Source: Corynebacterium comes
GTDB taxonomy: Bacteria; Actinomycetota; Actinomycetes; Mycobacteriales; Mycobacteriaceae
NCBI RefSeq assembly: GCF_009734405.1
Contig: NZ_CP046453.1
Coordinates: 930,001-994,000 of the forward strand
DNA: 64,000 nucleotides
Direction of reading: 5' to 3'
Part shown: piece by piece, positions 50,128-59,155 of the stretch
Layout of the letters: every line of letters begins with the position of its first letter
How positions within the stretch are numbered: the first letter of the stretch is position 1
Position numbers and translations under genes: made by a program
Notes under the pieces: generated by a model
Databases searched by the model: none
The model's input: the letters and a program-made list of their open reading frames with translations, nothing else
Told to the model about the DNA's origin: nothing

Positions 50128-51630
50128 TCAGAGTTGTTTCAGACCCCTGACGGCGGGACCTTCGATGAGTGTCCCGTCGGCCGCGAACCTGGAGCCGTGC
50201 AGCGGACAGTCCCAGGATTTCTCGGTCTCGTTCCAGGCCGGTGTTCCACCCATGTGGGGACAGACCAGCGACACCCGGCAGGCCCGGCCGTCAACAGAGG
50301 ATTCGCCGACCAGGTGAACCCCTTCCCGGAAGACCACGGCACCGTTGTCATCGGTGGTGGAACCGTCGGGTGCGTCACCCGCCCGAGTGCCCGAACCGGT
50401 GATCACGTGTGCCAGGTTGCTGAACTCCGTGACGGGTGCCCACACCTGCTTGGTCACGGTGGTCTTCGCGGTCCCGAGCACGGACGGGCTGCCGAACGTG
50501 AGCTCTGCGGGCCGACCCTGCAGAAGATCGAGGAGCTGCAGTGCCGCGGCGGGGGCGGCGGCCAGACCCCACTTGCTGTATCCGCCGGCGAACAGAATCC
50601 GTCCATCGCCCCAGTGGAGAGGCCCCACATGAGGGACCATGCGGACAGGGTGGTAGTCCTGCGCCGACCAGGCGTGGGTGCGGCGCGCGCCGGGGAAATG
50701 CTTCATCGTCCACTCGGTCAGTGTCTCAATGTGCACACCGGTGTCGTGGGATTTTCCGGTCCGGTGCCCTTGCCCTCCCACCAGTAGCTTCGTCCTGCCT
50801 TCGTGTACGTGGGTGCGGAAGGAGAAGGTGGGTGATTCCGCCGAGATGTACATGCCCGCCGGAATTTCCGTGGTGGGGGCCGGGTCGAATGCGCACAGGT
50901 AGGAGCGTTGGGGGATCAGCTCCATGGTGGTGACCCGTCTGTCCAGGATCGGGGAGGCCGTGGCGAGCACGACCTGCCCGGCCGTCAGCGAACCGACGCC
51001 GGTGGTCAACTGCACACGGCCCTCACCCGCCTGCACGCCGGTGACCCGGGCGCGCTCCGTGACCGTACCTCCGGCTGCGTGGACTGCGCGGACCAGGGCA
51101 GCAAGCAGTTCAACTGGGTTGAGCTGGAGCTGATCCGGCAGCTCGACGGCTGCATGGACCGGGAAGGGGGTCGGGAGGGTGTCCCGGAAGACAGTGGGCA
51201 GCCCCAGCGCCTGCGCCACCCGATGCTCAGCCTCCACCTGGGCGACGGCTTTTTCCGTTGCGGCGAAGGTGAAGGCACTGGCGGACCGGGTGTACACCCC
51301 GTGTGCACCACAGAAGTCGCGCAGCCAGCTGAGCCCCGCCCTGTTCGCTGCCAGGTAATCCGCTGCAAGCTCCTGATTATGGGTCTGCGTCAGATTCGAC
51401 AACCTCGTGCCCTGGAGCAGGGTCGCCTTGGCGGTGGTTGCCCCGCTCGCCCCCGCGCCGACGATGAGGGCTTCGATGACAGCCACTTTGAGACCGGCCT
51501 CGGCGGCCAGGAGCGCGGTGATCAGCCCGGTGAAGCCTGCCCCCACGACCGCGACATCAACATGGCTTCCGGTCGGGAGTGGAGAGGTGGGGTAGGGGGG
51601 AGCGTTATCGCGCCACAGTGGCCTGCTCAT
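50128..51630 (-). CDS. FAD-dependent oxidoreductase with C-terminal Rieske domain
   Basis: Flavoprotein of 500 residues. The DAO-type FAD domain begins DVAVVGAGFTGLITALLAAEAGLKVAV (cited as residues 25-50) and closes with ILFAGGYSKWGLAAAP. A C-terminal Rieske [2Fe-2S] domain (about 410-500) carries CPHMGGTPAWN and CPLHGSRF. This fusion is known from many bacteria but its substrate is usually unknown; amine or amino-acid oxidation linked to electron transfer is likely. ATG 51630 has GGAGG four bases upstream. Confidence 0.88.
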   Translation of the reverse strand: MSRPLWRDNAPPYPTSPLPTGSHVDVAVVGAGFTGLITALLAAEAGLKVAVIEALIVGAGASGATTAKATLLQGTRLSNLTQTHNQELAADYLAANRAGLSWLRDFCGAHGVYTRSASAFTFAATEKAVAQVEAEHRVAQALGLPTVFRDTLPTPFPVHAAVELPDQLQLNPVELLAALVRAVHAAGGTVTERARVTGVQAGEGRVQLTTGVGSLTAGQVVLATASPILDRRVTTMELIPQRSYLCAFDPAPTTEIPAGMYISAESPTFSFRTHVHEGRTKLLVGGQGHRTGKSHDTGVHIETLTEWTMKHFPGARRTHAWSAQDYHPVRMVPHVGPLHWGDGRILFAGGYSKWGLAAAPAAALQLLDLLQGRPAELTFGSPSVLGTAKTTVTKQVWAPVTEFSNLAHVITGSGTRAGDAPDGSTTDDNGAVVFREGVHLVGESSVDGRACRVSLVCPHMGGTPAWNETEKSWDCPLHGSRFAADGTLIEGPAVRGLKQL

Positions 51631-52041
51631 TGTTCCTCCCCGGTCCGGTTGATGCATGTCCCGGTACATTCCCGATCCGTGTTTCTGATGATGTCCATGA
51701 TGGTGTCCTCGGTCTCGTGTCCGACTCTGAAGCGTTCCGACCAGGGCCAGGGGGAGTGACTCCGGTCACAGAGTTCTTGGGTGTGAGGATACTCGCCGAC
51801 GGTCGTCCGGGAGGGGCTTCGGCCGTCGGCGGGCCGTGGCATCGGCGGGGCGGCGGGGGTGGCGTGCGGGAAATCGGGTTCAGGAAAATGGTCGCCTGAG
51901 CAGCGTGAAAGGTAATCCCTATAATGTTTTGAGGTGAAAACGATGTGCGTTCCGTCATCTGGGCGAGTTTCTGTGCAGTGTGTCACGTAGTAGGCTGAGG
52001 GAATCCTGAATCGTATGACCCTTTGACTGGAGGTCCCACCT
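51631..52041. other. Divergent intergenic region with strong -10 and a tiny ORF
   Basis: Mostly without features. A consensus TATAAT (51920-51925) reading plus is followed after eight bases by a GTG opening an 18-residue frame (51934-51990), perhaps a leader peptide of the peptide transporter operon. TAGGCT near 51992 is a second possible -10. oppA-type gene then has GGAGG eight bases before its start. The plus-strand leader would be about 110 bases. Confidence 0.4.
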
Positions 52042-53643
52042 ATGGCGCTCGCCAAGAAGACGATCAGCCTGCTCGCCGCCACCACCCTGGCGTTCGGACT
52101 GGTTGCGTGCACCGATTCCGACGACAGTGCCTCCGGTGGTGACGGCAGCTCGGGCGGCGGCAACTACGTCCTCGCCAACGGCAGTGAGCCGCAGAACCCG
52201 CTCCTTCCGGCCAACACCAACGAGGTCGGCGGCGGTCGCATCGTCGACCTCCTGTACTCCGGCCTCGTCTACTACGATGCCGAGGGCGAGATTCACAATG
52301 AGGTCGCCGAATCCATCGAGCACGAGGGCGAGAAGACCTACCGGGTCACGCTCAAGGACGGCTGGACCTTCGCCGACGGCAGCCCGGTCAAGGCAGAGAA
52401 CTTCGTCAATGCCTGGAACAAGGCCGTCCAGGAGTCGCAGCTCTCCGCCTACTTCTTCGAGCCGATCCTCGGCTACGCGGAGGGAGTGGAGTCGATGGAG
52501 GGTCTCCAGGTCGTTGACGATCTCACCTTCACCATCGAGCTCAACCAGCCCGAGGCCGATTTCCCGCTGCGTCTGGGCTATTCCGCCTTCTACCCGTTGC
52601 CGAATGAGGCGTTTGATGACCTCGCTGCCTTCGGTGAGAACCCCAACGGCAACGGCCCCTACAAACTGGACTCCTGGAACCACAACCAGGATGCGACCCT
52701 GGTGCCCAACGAAAACTACAACGGGGACCGCGCCCCGCAGAACGACGGCGTGAAGTTCGTCTTCTACGCCCAGCAGGATGCCGCCTACAACGATCTTCTG
52801 GCCGGTAACCTTGATGTCCTGGACGCCGTCCCGGACAGCGCCTTCGCCACCTTCGAGGACGAGATCGGTGAGCGGGCCGTCAACCAGCCCGCCGCAATCT
52901 TCCAGTCCTTCACCATTCCGGAGGCCGCCGAGCACTTCTCCGGCGAAGAGGGCGTCCTGCGCCGCCAGGCACTGTCCCACGCGATCAACCGCGAGGAGAT
53001 CACCGATGCGATCTTCCAGGGCACCCGCACCCCGGCCACCGACTTCACCTCCCCGGTCCTGCCGGGCTACGACGGTGAGATCGCGGGCAACGAGGTCCTC
53101 GACTACGACGCCGAGCGGGCCCGGGAGCTGTGGGCACAGGCGGACGAGATCGCACCGTTCACCGGCGAGTTCACCCTGTCCTACAACGCCGACGGCGGCC
53201 ACCAGGCCTGGGTCGACGCAGTGGTCAACTCCATCCGCAACACCCTGGAGATCGAGGCCGCAGGCAACCCCTACCCGGACTTCAAGTCCCTGCGTGACGA
53301 CGTCACCGGCCGCACCATCAGCGGCGCCTTCCGAACCGGTTGGCAGGCGGACTACCCCTCACAGGGCAACTTCCTCGGCCCGCTCTACGGCACCGGCGCA
53401 GGCTCCAACGACGGTGACTACTCCAACCCGGAATTCGACGCCAAGTTGACCGAGGCAGCCGGCGCAGAGACCCCCGAGGACGCGTCACGCATCTACAACG
53501 AGGCGCAGGAGATCCTGTTCAACGATCTGCCGGCCATTCCGCTGTGGTACGCGAACACCACGGGTGGTTCCAGCGAGAACGTCGACAACGTCGTGTTCTC
53601 CTGGAAGCAGCAGCCGCTCTACTACAACATCACCAAGCAGTAG
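52042..53643 (+). CDS. Peptide ABC transporter substrate-binding lipoprotein
   Basis: Solute-binding protein of 533 residues (family 5, DppA/OppA type) that captures di- or oligopeptides at the membrane surface. The signal ends LAFGLVAC with the lipidation Cys at about 23. Mature protein shows the family's pattern: RIVDLLYSGLVYYD, LKDGWTFADGSPVKAENFVNAWNKA (cited as residues 105-130), NENYNGDRAPQNDGVKF and RRQALSHAINREEI. A Ser/Gly-rich linker follows the lipid anchor. First gene of the transporter operon. Confidence 0.92.
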   Translation: MALAKKTISLLAATTLAFGLVACTDSDDSASGGDGSSGGGNYVLANGSEPQNPLLPANTNEVGGGRIVDLLYSGLVYYDAEGEIHNEVAESIEHEGEKTYRVTLKDGWTFADGSPVKAENFVNAWNKAVQESQLSAYFFEPILGYAEGVESMEGLQVVDDLTFTIELNQPEADFPLRLGYSAFYPLPNEAFDDLAAFGENPNGNGPYKLDSWNHNQDATLVPNENYNGDRAPQNDGVKFVFYAQQDAAYNDLLAGNLDVLDAVPDSAFATFEDEIGERAVNQPAAIFQSFTIPEAAEHFSGEEGVLRRQALSHAINREEITDAIFQGTRTPATDFTSPVLPGYDGEIAGNEVLDYDAERARELWAQADEIAPFTGEFTLSYNADGGHQAWVDAVVNSIRNTLEIEAAGNPYPDFKSLRDDVTGRTISGAFRTGWQADYPSQGNFLGPLYGTGAGSNDGDYSNPEFDAKLTEAAGAETPEDASRIYNEAQEILFNDLPAIPLWYANTTGGSSENVDNVVFSWKQQPLYYNITKQ

Positions 53644-53667
53644 CCACCCTGGAGACCAGATGATCGT

Positions 53668-53706
53668 CGATCCCTGTGTGACGCACGTTGCGTGACGCGG
53701 GGATCG
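53668..53706 (+). terminator. Intra-operon hairpin between binding protein and permease
   Basis: CGATCCC (53668-53674) pairs with GGGATCG (53700-53706), and inside it ACGCA-CGT-TGCGT forms a second small stem. No T tract follows. It probably attenuates or protects the upstream message, so the binding protein is made in excess of the permeases, as is common for such operons. Confidence 0.5.
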
Positions 53707-53742
53707 GTGTGTCTGACTGCAACCACACACAAGGAATCAGTT

Positions 53743-54669
53743 ATGTTGCGCTACATCGGGCGACGGCTTCTCCAGATGATCCCCGTCTTCTTCGGAGCCA
53801 CGCTGCTCATCTACGCACTCGTTTTCCTCATGCCGGGGGATCCGGTTCAGGCCCTCGGCGGTGACCGTGGTCTTTCCGAGGCCGCCCGCGCCCGCATCGA
53901 GGCGGAATACAACCTGGACAAGCCGTTCATCATCCAGTACCTGCTCTACCTCAAGGGCATCTTCACCCTCGACTTCGGAACGACGTTCTCCGGCCAGCCC
54001 GTGGCGGACGTGATGGCACGCGCCTTCCCCGTCACCATCAAGCTCGCGGTCATGGCTCTTGCCTTCGAGGCCTTCTTCGGCATCCTCTTCGGCGTCATCG
54101 CCGGGGTCCGCCGCGGTGGCGTCTTCGACTCCACCGTCCTGGTGATGTCCCTGATGGTCATCGCCGTGCCCAGCTTCGTCATCGGCTTCGTGCTCCAGTT
54201 CGTCGTCGGAGTGAAGTGGGGGATACTCCCCGTCACGGTCGGATCGAACGAGACCTTCACGGCGCTGCTCATGCCCGCCATCGTGCTGGGTTCAGTGTCC
54301 TTCGCCTACGTCCTGCGACTGACCCGCCAGTCTGTCAGCGAGAACCTGCGCGCCGACTACGTCCGTACCGCCCGCGCCAAGGGCCTGGGCAACGGTCAGG
54401 TGATGACCAGGCACGTCCTGCGTAACTCGCTCATTCCTGTCGCCACCTTCCTCGGGGCGGACCTGGGCGCGCTCATGGGCGGCGCCATCGTCACCGAGGG
54501 AATCTTCGCCATCAACGGTGTCGGTGGCACCATCTACCAGGCGATCATCAAGGGCGAGCCGACGACCGTGGTCTCCTTCACCACTGTGCTCGTGATCGTC
54601 TACATCATCGCAAACCTCATCGTTGACCTGATCTACGCCGTGCTCGACCCGAGGATCCGCTATGCCTGA
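53743..54669 (+). CDS. Peptide ABC transporter permease (DppB/OppB type)
   Basis: Inner-membrane permease of 308 residues with six helices. The N-terminus MLRYIGRRLLQMIPVFFGATLLIYALVFLMPGDP (residues 1-34) is the family hallmark, and the EAA loop reads RADYVRTARAKGLGNGQVMTRHVLRNSLIPV near 222-250. The ATG at 53743 has AAGGA seven bases upstream. Overlaps the next permease gene by eight bases. Confidence 0.92.
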   Translation: MLRYIGRRLLQMIPVFFGATLLIYALVFLMPGDPVQALGGDRGLSEAARARIEAEYNLDKPFIIQYLLYLKGIFTLDFGTTFSGQPVADVMARAFPVTIKLAVMALAFEAFFGILFGVIAGVRRGGVFDSTVLVMSLMVIAVPSFVIGFVLQFVVGVKWGILPVTVGSNETFTALLMPAIVLGSVSFAYVLRLTRQSVSENLRADYVRTARAKGLGNGQVMTRHVLRNSLIPVATFLGADLGALMGGAIVTEGIFAINGVGGTIYQAIIKGEPTTVVSFTTVLVIVYIIANLIVDLIYAVLDPRIRYA

Positions 54670-55669
54670 CATGAACAGAAACGTCGCCAACCCGGCCGGC
54701 GAGGAAGACCTGCTGGCCACCCGTCACCCCACCCCGCGCCCGGGGCAGGGGCACTACATCGCCGAGACCGACGAAACGGGACTCGGGGCCGTCGACGCTG
54801 TCGCCGACGAGTCCGCGCCGTCGTCCATGTGGGGTGAGGCCTGGCGCCACCTGCGCCGCCGCCCGCTGTTCTGGGCGTCCGCGTTGCTCATCCTCGTGGC
54901 GGTGCTCATGGCCCTGCTCCCGCAGTTGTTCACCTCCGTCGACCCGCGTGCCTGCACGCTGTCGAACTCCCTGGGTGATTCGCAGGCGGGGCACCCCTTC
55001 GGTTTCGACCGCCAGGGCTGTGACATCTACTCCCGCACCATCTACGGTGCCCGCGCCTCCGTGGCCGTGGGGCTCCTCACCACTGCTCTGGTGGTGGTCA
55101 TCGGCACCTTCATCGGAGCGCTCGCCGGATTCTTCGGCGGGATCATGGACACCCTCCTCTCGCGTCTCACGGACATCTTCTTCGCGATCCCGCTGGTGCT
55201 GGCCGCCATCGTGGTCATGCAGGTGTTCAAGGACCACCGCACCATCATCACCGTCGTGCTGGTCCTGGGACTCTTCGGCTGGACAAACATCGCGCGCATC
55301 ACCCGTGGTGCCGTGATGGGCGTGAAGAACGAGGAGTACGTCACCGCGGCCCGTGCGCTCGGTGCCTCGCGGTTCAAGATCCTCTCCAGCCACATAATGC
55401 CCAATGCGGCCGCCCCGATCATCGTCTACGCCACGGTGGCACTGGGCACCTTCATCGTCGCGGAGGCCACTCTGTCGTTCCTGGGCATCGGTCTGCCACC
55501 GACGATCGTCAGCTGGGGCGGAGACATCTCCGCCGCGCAGGCCTCCCTGCGCACTGCACCGATGGTCCTGTTCTACCCGGCGATGGCGCTGGCGCTCACC
55601 GTCCTGAGCTTCATCATGCTCGGTGACGTCGTCCGTGACGCCCTCGACCCGAAGGCGAGGAAGCGATGA
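54662..55669 (+). CDS. Peptide ABC transporter permease (DppC/OppC type)
   Basis: Second permease, 335 residues. About 60 hydrophilic residues precede the first helix (longer than usual), then WRHLRRRPLFWASALLILVAV and five more helices. The EAA loop is NEEYVTAARALGASRFKILSSHIMPNA near 222-248. Starts inside the end of the DppB-type gene and overlaps the ATPase gene by four bases. Confidence 0.92.
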   Translation: MPDMNRNVANPAGEEDLLATRHPTPRPGQGHYIAETDETGLGAVDAVADESAPSSMWGEAWRHLRRRPLFWASALLILVAVLMALLPQLFTSVDPRACTLSNSLGDSQAGHPFGFDRQGCDIYSRTIYGARASVAVGLLTTALVVVIGTFIGALAGFFGGIMDTLLSRLTDIFFAIPLVLAAIVVMQVFKDHRTIITVVLVLGLFGWTNIARITRGAVMGVKNEEYVTAARALGASRFKILSSHIMPNAAAPIIVYATVALGTFIVAEATLSFLGIGLPPTIVSWGGDISAAQASLRTAPMVLFYPAMALALTVLSFIMLGDVVRDALDPKARKR

Positions 55670-57360
55670 GCGAGAACGTCACACCCCTGCTCGAGATGAA
55701 GGACGTGAAGATTTCCTTCACCTCCTCCACCGGAGTCGTCGAGGCCGTGCGCGGTATCAACATGTCGATCTACCCGGGCCAGTCCGTCGCCATCGTCGGC
55801 GAGTCGGGCTCCGGCAAGTCCACCGCAGCGATGTCGATCCTGGGTCTGCTGCCGGGTACCGGCAAGGTCACCGGTGGGCAGATCCTGTTCAACGGAGAGG
55901 ACATCACCGGTCTGAACGACAAGGAGATGCAGCGCTACCGTGGCTCCGAGATCGGCCTGGTTCCCCAGGACCCGATGTCCAACCTCAACCCGGTGTGGCG
56001 CGTGGGTACCCAGGTCGCGGAGAGCCTGCGGGCGAACAACGTGGTCAAGGGTTCCGACGTGGGCGCGCGGGTCACCGAGCTCCTCGAGGAGGCAGGGCTT
56101 CCCGACGCCGCGCGGCGCGGGAGGCAGTACCCGCACGAGTTCTCCGGCGGTATGCGCCAACGTGCGCTCATCGCGATCGGCCTGGCGGCCCGCCCGAAGT
56201 TGCTCATCGCCGACGAGCCGACTTCCGCGCTCGACGTCACCGTGCAGAAACGTATTCTGGACCACCTCCAGTCGCTGACCGAGGAACTGGGCACCGCCGT
56301 GCTGTTCATCACCCACGACCTGGGCCTGGCGGCCGAGCGTGCCGAGCATCTCGTGGTCATGCACCGGGGTCGCATCGTCGAATCCGGTCCCAGCCTGCAG
56401 ATTCTCCGGGACCCGCAGCACCCCTACACCCGCAGGTTGGTCAAGGCGGCACCCTCGCTGGCGTCGGCACGCATCCAGTCGGCGCTGGCTGCCGGTGTGG
56501 AGTCCGCCGAGCTGGTGGCTCATGGGCGCGAGAGGAAGACTGAGGAGGTCATCCGCGCAGAGAACCTCACCAAGGCCTTCGGAGAGAACACCGCCGTCGA
56601 CGATGTCAGTTTCACCCTGCGTAAGGGCACCACCCTGGCGCTCGTAGGTGAATCCGGTTCCGGCAAGTCGACCGTGGCGAACATGGTGCTCAACCTCCTC
56701 GAACCGACGAGTGGCCGGGTGCTCTACCAGGGCACCGACCTGTCGACGCTGGGCAGCAGGGAACTTTTCGGGATGCGCAGGAAGATGCAGGTGGTCTTCC
56801 AGAATCCCTATGGTTCGCTGGACCCCATGTACTCCATTTACCGGTGCATCGAGGAACCCCTGGCGCTGCACGGGGTCGGAGGGCGGAAGGACCGGGAGAA
56901 GCGCGTCGCGGAGCTGCTCGACATGGTGGCCATGCCCCGTTCCGCCATGCGTCGATTCCCCAATGAACTGTCCGGCGGGCAGCGGCAGCGGATCGCCATC
57001 GCGCGGGCGCTGGCGCTCAACCCGGAGGTCCTCGTCCTCGACGAGGCAGTCTCCGCGCTCGACGTGCTCGTGCAGAACCAGATCATCCGCCTGCTCGCGG
57101 AGCTCCAGGACGAGCTCGACCTGTCCTACCTGTTCATCACGCACGACCTTGCCGTTGTCCGACAGATGGCGGACGACGTGGTCGTCATGAAGCAGGGGGC
57201 GATCGTCGAACAGGGCACGGCCGACCAGATCTTCGCCGACCCTCGCGAGGAGTACACCCGTGACCTCATCACCTCCGTGCCGGGCCTCAACATTGATCTC
57301 GGCACCGGATCGAATCTCGGTCTGACCGGGGACGAGGGGCGGGGCTCCGGCGCCGTCTGA
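55666..57360 (+). CDS. Peptide ABC transporter double ATPase (DppD-DppF fusion)
   Basis: ATPase of 564 residues that combines the DppD and DppF subunits. First half: Walker [15 protein letters not shown] near 45, signature [16 protein letters not shown], Walker [13 protein letters not shown]. Second half: [14 protein letters not shown] near 328, signature [28 protein letters not shown]. The second Walker B has Glu-Ala in place of the common Glu-Pro-Thr, which is tolerated in DppF proteins. It completes the importer of four proteins. Confidence 0.93.
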   Translation: MSENVTPLLEMKDVKISFTSSTGVVEAVRGINMSIYPGQSVAIVGESGSGKSTAAMSILGLLPGTGKVTGGQILFNGEDITGLNDKEMQRYRGSEIGLVPQDPMSNLNPVWRVGTQVAESLRANNVVKGSDVGARVTELLEEAGLPDAARRGRQYPHEFSGGMRQRALIAIGLAARPKLLIADEPTSALDVTVQKRILDHLQSLTEELGTAVLFITHDLGLAAERAEHLVVMHRGRIVESGPSLQILRDPQHPYTRRLVKAAPSLASARIQSALAAGVESAELVAHGRERKTEEVIRAENLTKAFGENTAVDDVSFTLRKGTTLALVGESGSGKSTVANMVLNLLEPTSGRVLYQGTDLSTLGSRELFGMRRKMQVVFQNPYGSLDPMYSIYRCIEEPLALHGVGGRKDREKRVAELLDMVAMPRSAMRRFPNELSGGQRQRIAIARALALNPEVLVLDEAVSALDVLVQNQIIRLLAELQDELDLSYLFITHDLAVVRQMADDVVVMKQGAIVEQGTADQIFADPREEYTRDLITSVPGLNIDLGTGSNLGLTGDEGRGSGAV

Positions 57361-57375
57361 TCCGCTCGTGCGCAT

Positions 57376-57411
57376 TGACCCCGCCACCGGAACGTTTCAG
57401 TGGCGGGGTCA
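57376..57411. terminator. Hairpin terminator between convergent genes
   Basis: TGACCCCGCCAC (57376-57387) and GTGGCGGGGTCA (57400-57411) form a perfect 12-bp stem with a 12-base loop, between the ATPase gene and the convergent dehydrogenase gene. No T tract, but position and stability fit a bidirectional terminator. Confidence 0.7.
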
Positions 57412-57428
57412 GTGCATGCCGGGGTCGT

Positions 57429-58607
57429 CTACGCCTGCGGGTCCAGGACCACCTTGATACATCCGTCGGTCTTCTCCTGGAACATCTTGTAGGCCTCGGG
57501 TGCTGTGTCGATGGGGAGGCGGTGGGTCACCAGATCATCCACCCCGAGCGGGTCGGACGGGTCCTCCACCAGCGGGAGCAGGTCGTCGATCCACGCCTTG
57601 ACGTTCGCCTGACCCATGCGCAGCTGCACCTGCTTGTCAAAGAGCGTGAGCATCGGCAGGGGGCTGGCCTGTCCGCCGTAGACGCCGCTGAGTGAGATGG
57701 TGCCGCCGCGGCGGACCAGGTCGATGGAGGAGTGCAGGGCGGCCAGTCGGTCGATGCCGGCGTGTTCCATCAACGTCCTGCCCAGCGGATCCGGGAGCAT
57801 TCCGACCGCGGTGTGTGCCGCCTTGGCGATGGGCGAGCCGTGGGCCTCCATACCCACCGCGTCCACGACGCCATCGGGGCCGCGGCCCTCCGTGACGTCC
57901 CGGATCTCGTCGTTGGTGTCCTTGTGGTGGTCGAAGACCTCGACACCGTGGCGGGAGGCCATCTCCCGGCGTTCGGGAATCGGATCGATCCCGAAGACCC
58001 GGGCACCCAGGTGGAGGCCGATGCGGGCGGCCATCTGGCCGATCGGCCCGAGCCCGAAGACCGCGAGCGTTTCACCCGGTTGGACGTCCGCGTACCGGAC
58101 GGCCTGCCAGGCGGTGGGGAGGACGTCGCTGAGGAAGAGATAACGGTGGTCGGGGAGCTCTTCACCCACCTTCACGGGGCCGAAGTCGGCGTGCGGGACC
58201 CGCAGATACTGTGCCTGCGCACCGGGCACCGAACCATAGAGGCGGGAGTACCCGAACAACCGCGCGCCGCTGCCCTGCTCCCTCACCTGCGTGATCTCGC
58301 ACTGGGAGTACAGCCGCCGGTCGCACATCCAACAGGAGCCGCAGGCGATGGTGAAGGGGACGACCACCCGGTCGCCCACAGCGAGACCGGACGTGGGGCC
58401 GGCCTCGACCACCCGGCCCATCGGCTCGTGGCCGATGATGTCGCCGGCGTCCATGTAGGGGCCGAGGACTTCGTAGAGGTGCAGGTCAGAGCCGCATATT
58501 GCGGTGGAGGTGACCTCGATGATCGCGTCGTTGTCCTCCTGGAGGATGGGGTCCGGGACGTTGTCCACGCTGACGTTCCTCCTGCCTTGCCAGGTGACTG
58601 CCTTCAT
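57429..58607 (-). CDS. Zinc-dependent dehydrogenase (formaldehyde/glutathione-independent type)
   Basis: Medium-chain dehydrogenase of 392 residues. Zinc ligands: ICGSDLHLYE (Cys about 38), GHEPMG (His about 60) and structural lobe CGSCWMCDRRLYSQC near 89-103. The Rossmann motif is VFGLGPIGQMAARIG. The layout, with an insertion after the nucleotide-binding domain (HGSPIAKAAHTAVGML), fits the FdhA/GutB-like group including glutathione-independent formaldehyde dehydrogenases. Overlaps the CinA gene by four bases (ATGA). Confidence 0.87.
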   Translation of the reverse strand: MKAVTWQGRRNVSVDNVPDPILQEDNDAIIEVTSTAICGSDLHLYEVLGPYMDAGDIIGHEPMGRVVEAGPTSGLAVGDRVVVPFTIACGSCWMCDRRLYSQCEITQVREQGSGARLFGYSRLYGSVPGAQAQYLRVPHADFGPVKVGEELPDHRYLFLSDVLPTAWQAVRYADVQPGETLAVFGLGPIGQMAARIGLHLGARVFGIDPIPERREMASRHGVEVFDHHKDTNDEIRDVTEGRGPDGVVDAVGMEAHGSPIAKAAHTAVGMLPDPLGRTLMEHAGIDRLAALHSSIDLVRRGGTISLSGVYGGQASPLPMLTLFDKQVQLRMGQANVKAWIDDLLPLVEDPSDPLGVDDLVTHRLPIDTAPEAYKMFQEKTDGCIKVVLDPQA

Positions 58608-59137
58608 GGTCGTTCCTTCGCTGTCGGAGTGGTGTGGTCAGGGGAAGCGGTGGCCTGCATGAGTGCCTGGAGCAGTTCCAGAGACCGCTGCCGGGTCTGT
58701 GCGAGGATCTCCTCGGGCCCGCCGGGGAAGTGGTGCAGCTCGGTCCGGATGGTGCCGCGCACGCGGGCGGCGATCCAGGTGGTGCCGGGTGGTTGACCCT
58801 CCTGCTCGCCGGGGCCACCGCAGCCGGAGACCGCGAGGGTGGCGTCAGCGGACATGAGCTTCGCCACGCCCTCCGCCATCGTGCTCACCGCGGATTCAGT
58901 GATCACCGGCTGCCCTTCGGGCACGCCCAGGACGTCGTACTTGATGCGGGTCTGATAACTGACCACACTGCCGGCGAACCATTCCGAGGAGTCCTCTGCG
59001 GCGGCCAGCGTGGTCGCGATCTGACCACCGGTGAGCGACTCTGCGGTGGCCACGGTGAATCCGTGTTCCAGCGCCAGAGCCGAGATGGCGGCCGCCGTCT
59101 CCTTCGCGGCCAGGTCCTCAGGTACGGAATTGGGCAT
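58604..59137 (-). CDS. CinA-family nicotinamide-nucleotide amidohydrolase
   Basis: C-terminal CinA domain alone, 177 residues; such proteins (PncC) deamidate nicotinamide mononucleotide in NAD recycling. Signature blocks: TVATAESLTGGQIATTL near 30, GSVVSYQTRIKYDVLGV near 58 and SGCGGPGEQEGQPPGTTWIA near 110. GGAAGG precedes ATG 59137. It sits between an SDR fusion and an NAD-linked dehydrogenase in one operon, so a link to NAD supply is plausible but unproven. Confidence 0.88.
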   Translation of the reverse strand: MPNSVPEDLAAKETAAAISALALEHGFTVATAESLTGGQIATTLAAAEDSSEWFAGSVVSYQTRIKYDVLGVPEGQPVITESAVSTMAEGVAKLMSADATLAVSGCGGPGEQEGQPPGTTWIAARVRGTIRTELHHFPGGPEEILAQTRQRSLELLQALMQATASPDHTTPTAKERP

Positions 59138-59155
59138 GTCGTTTCCTGCCTTCCG

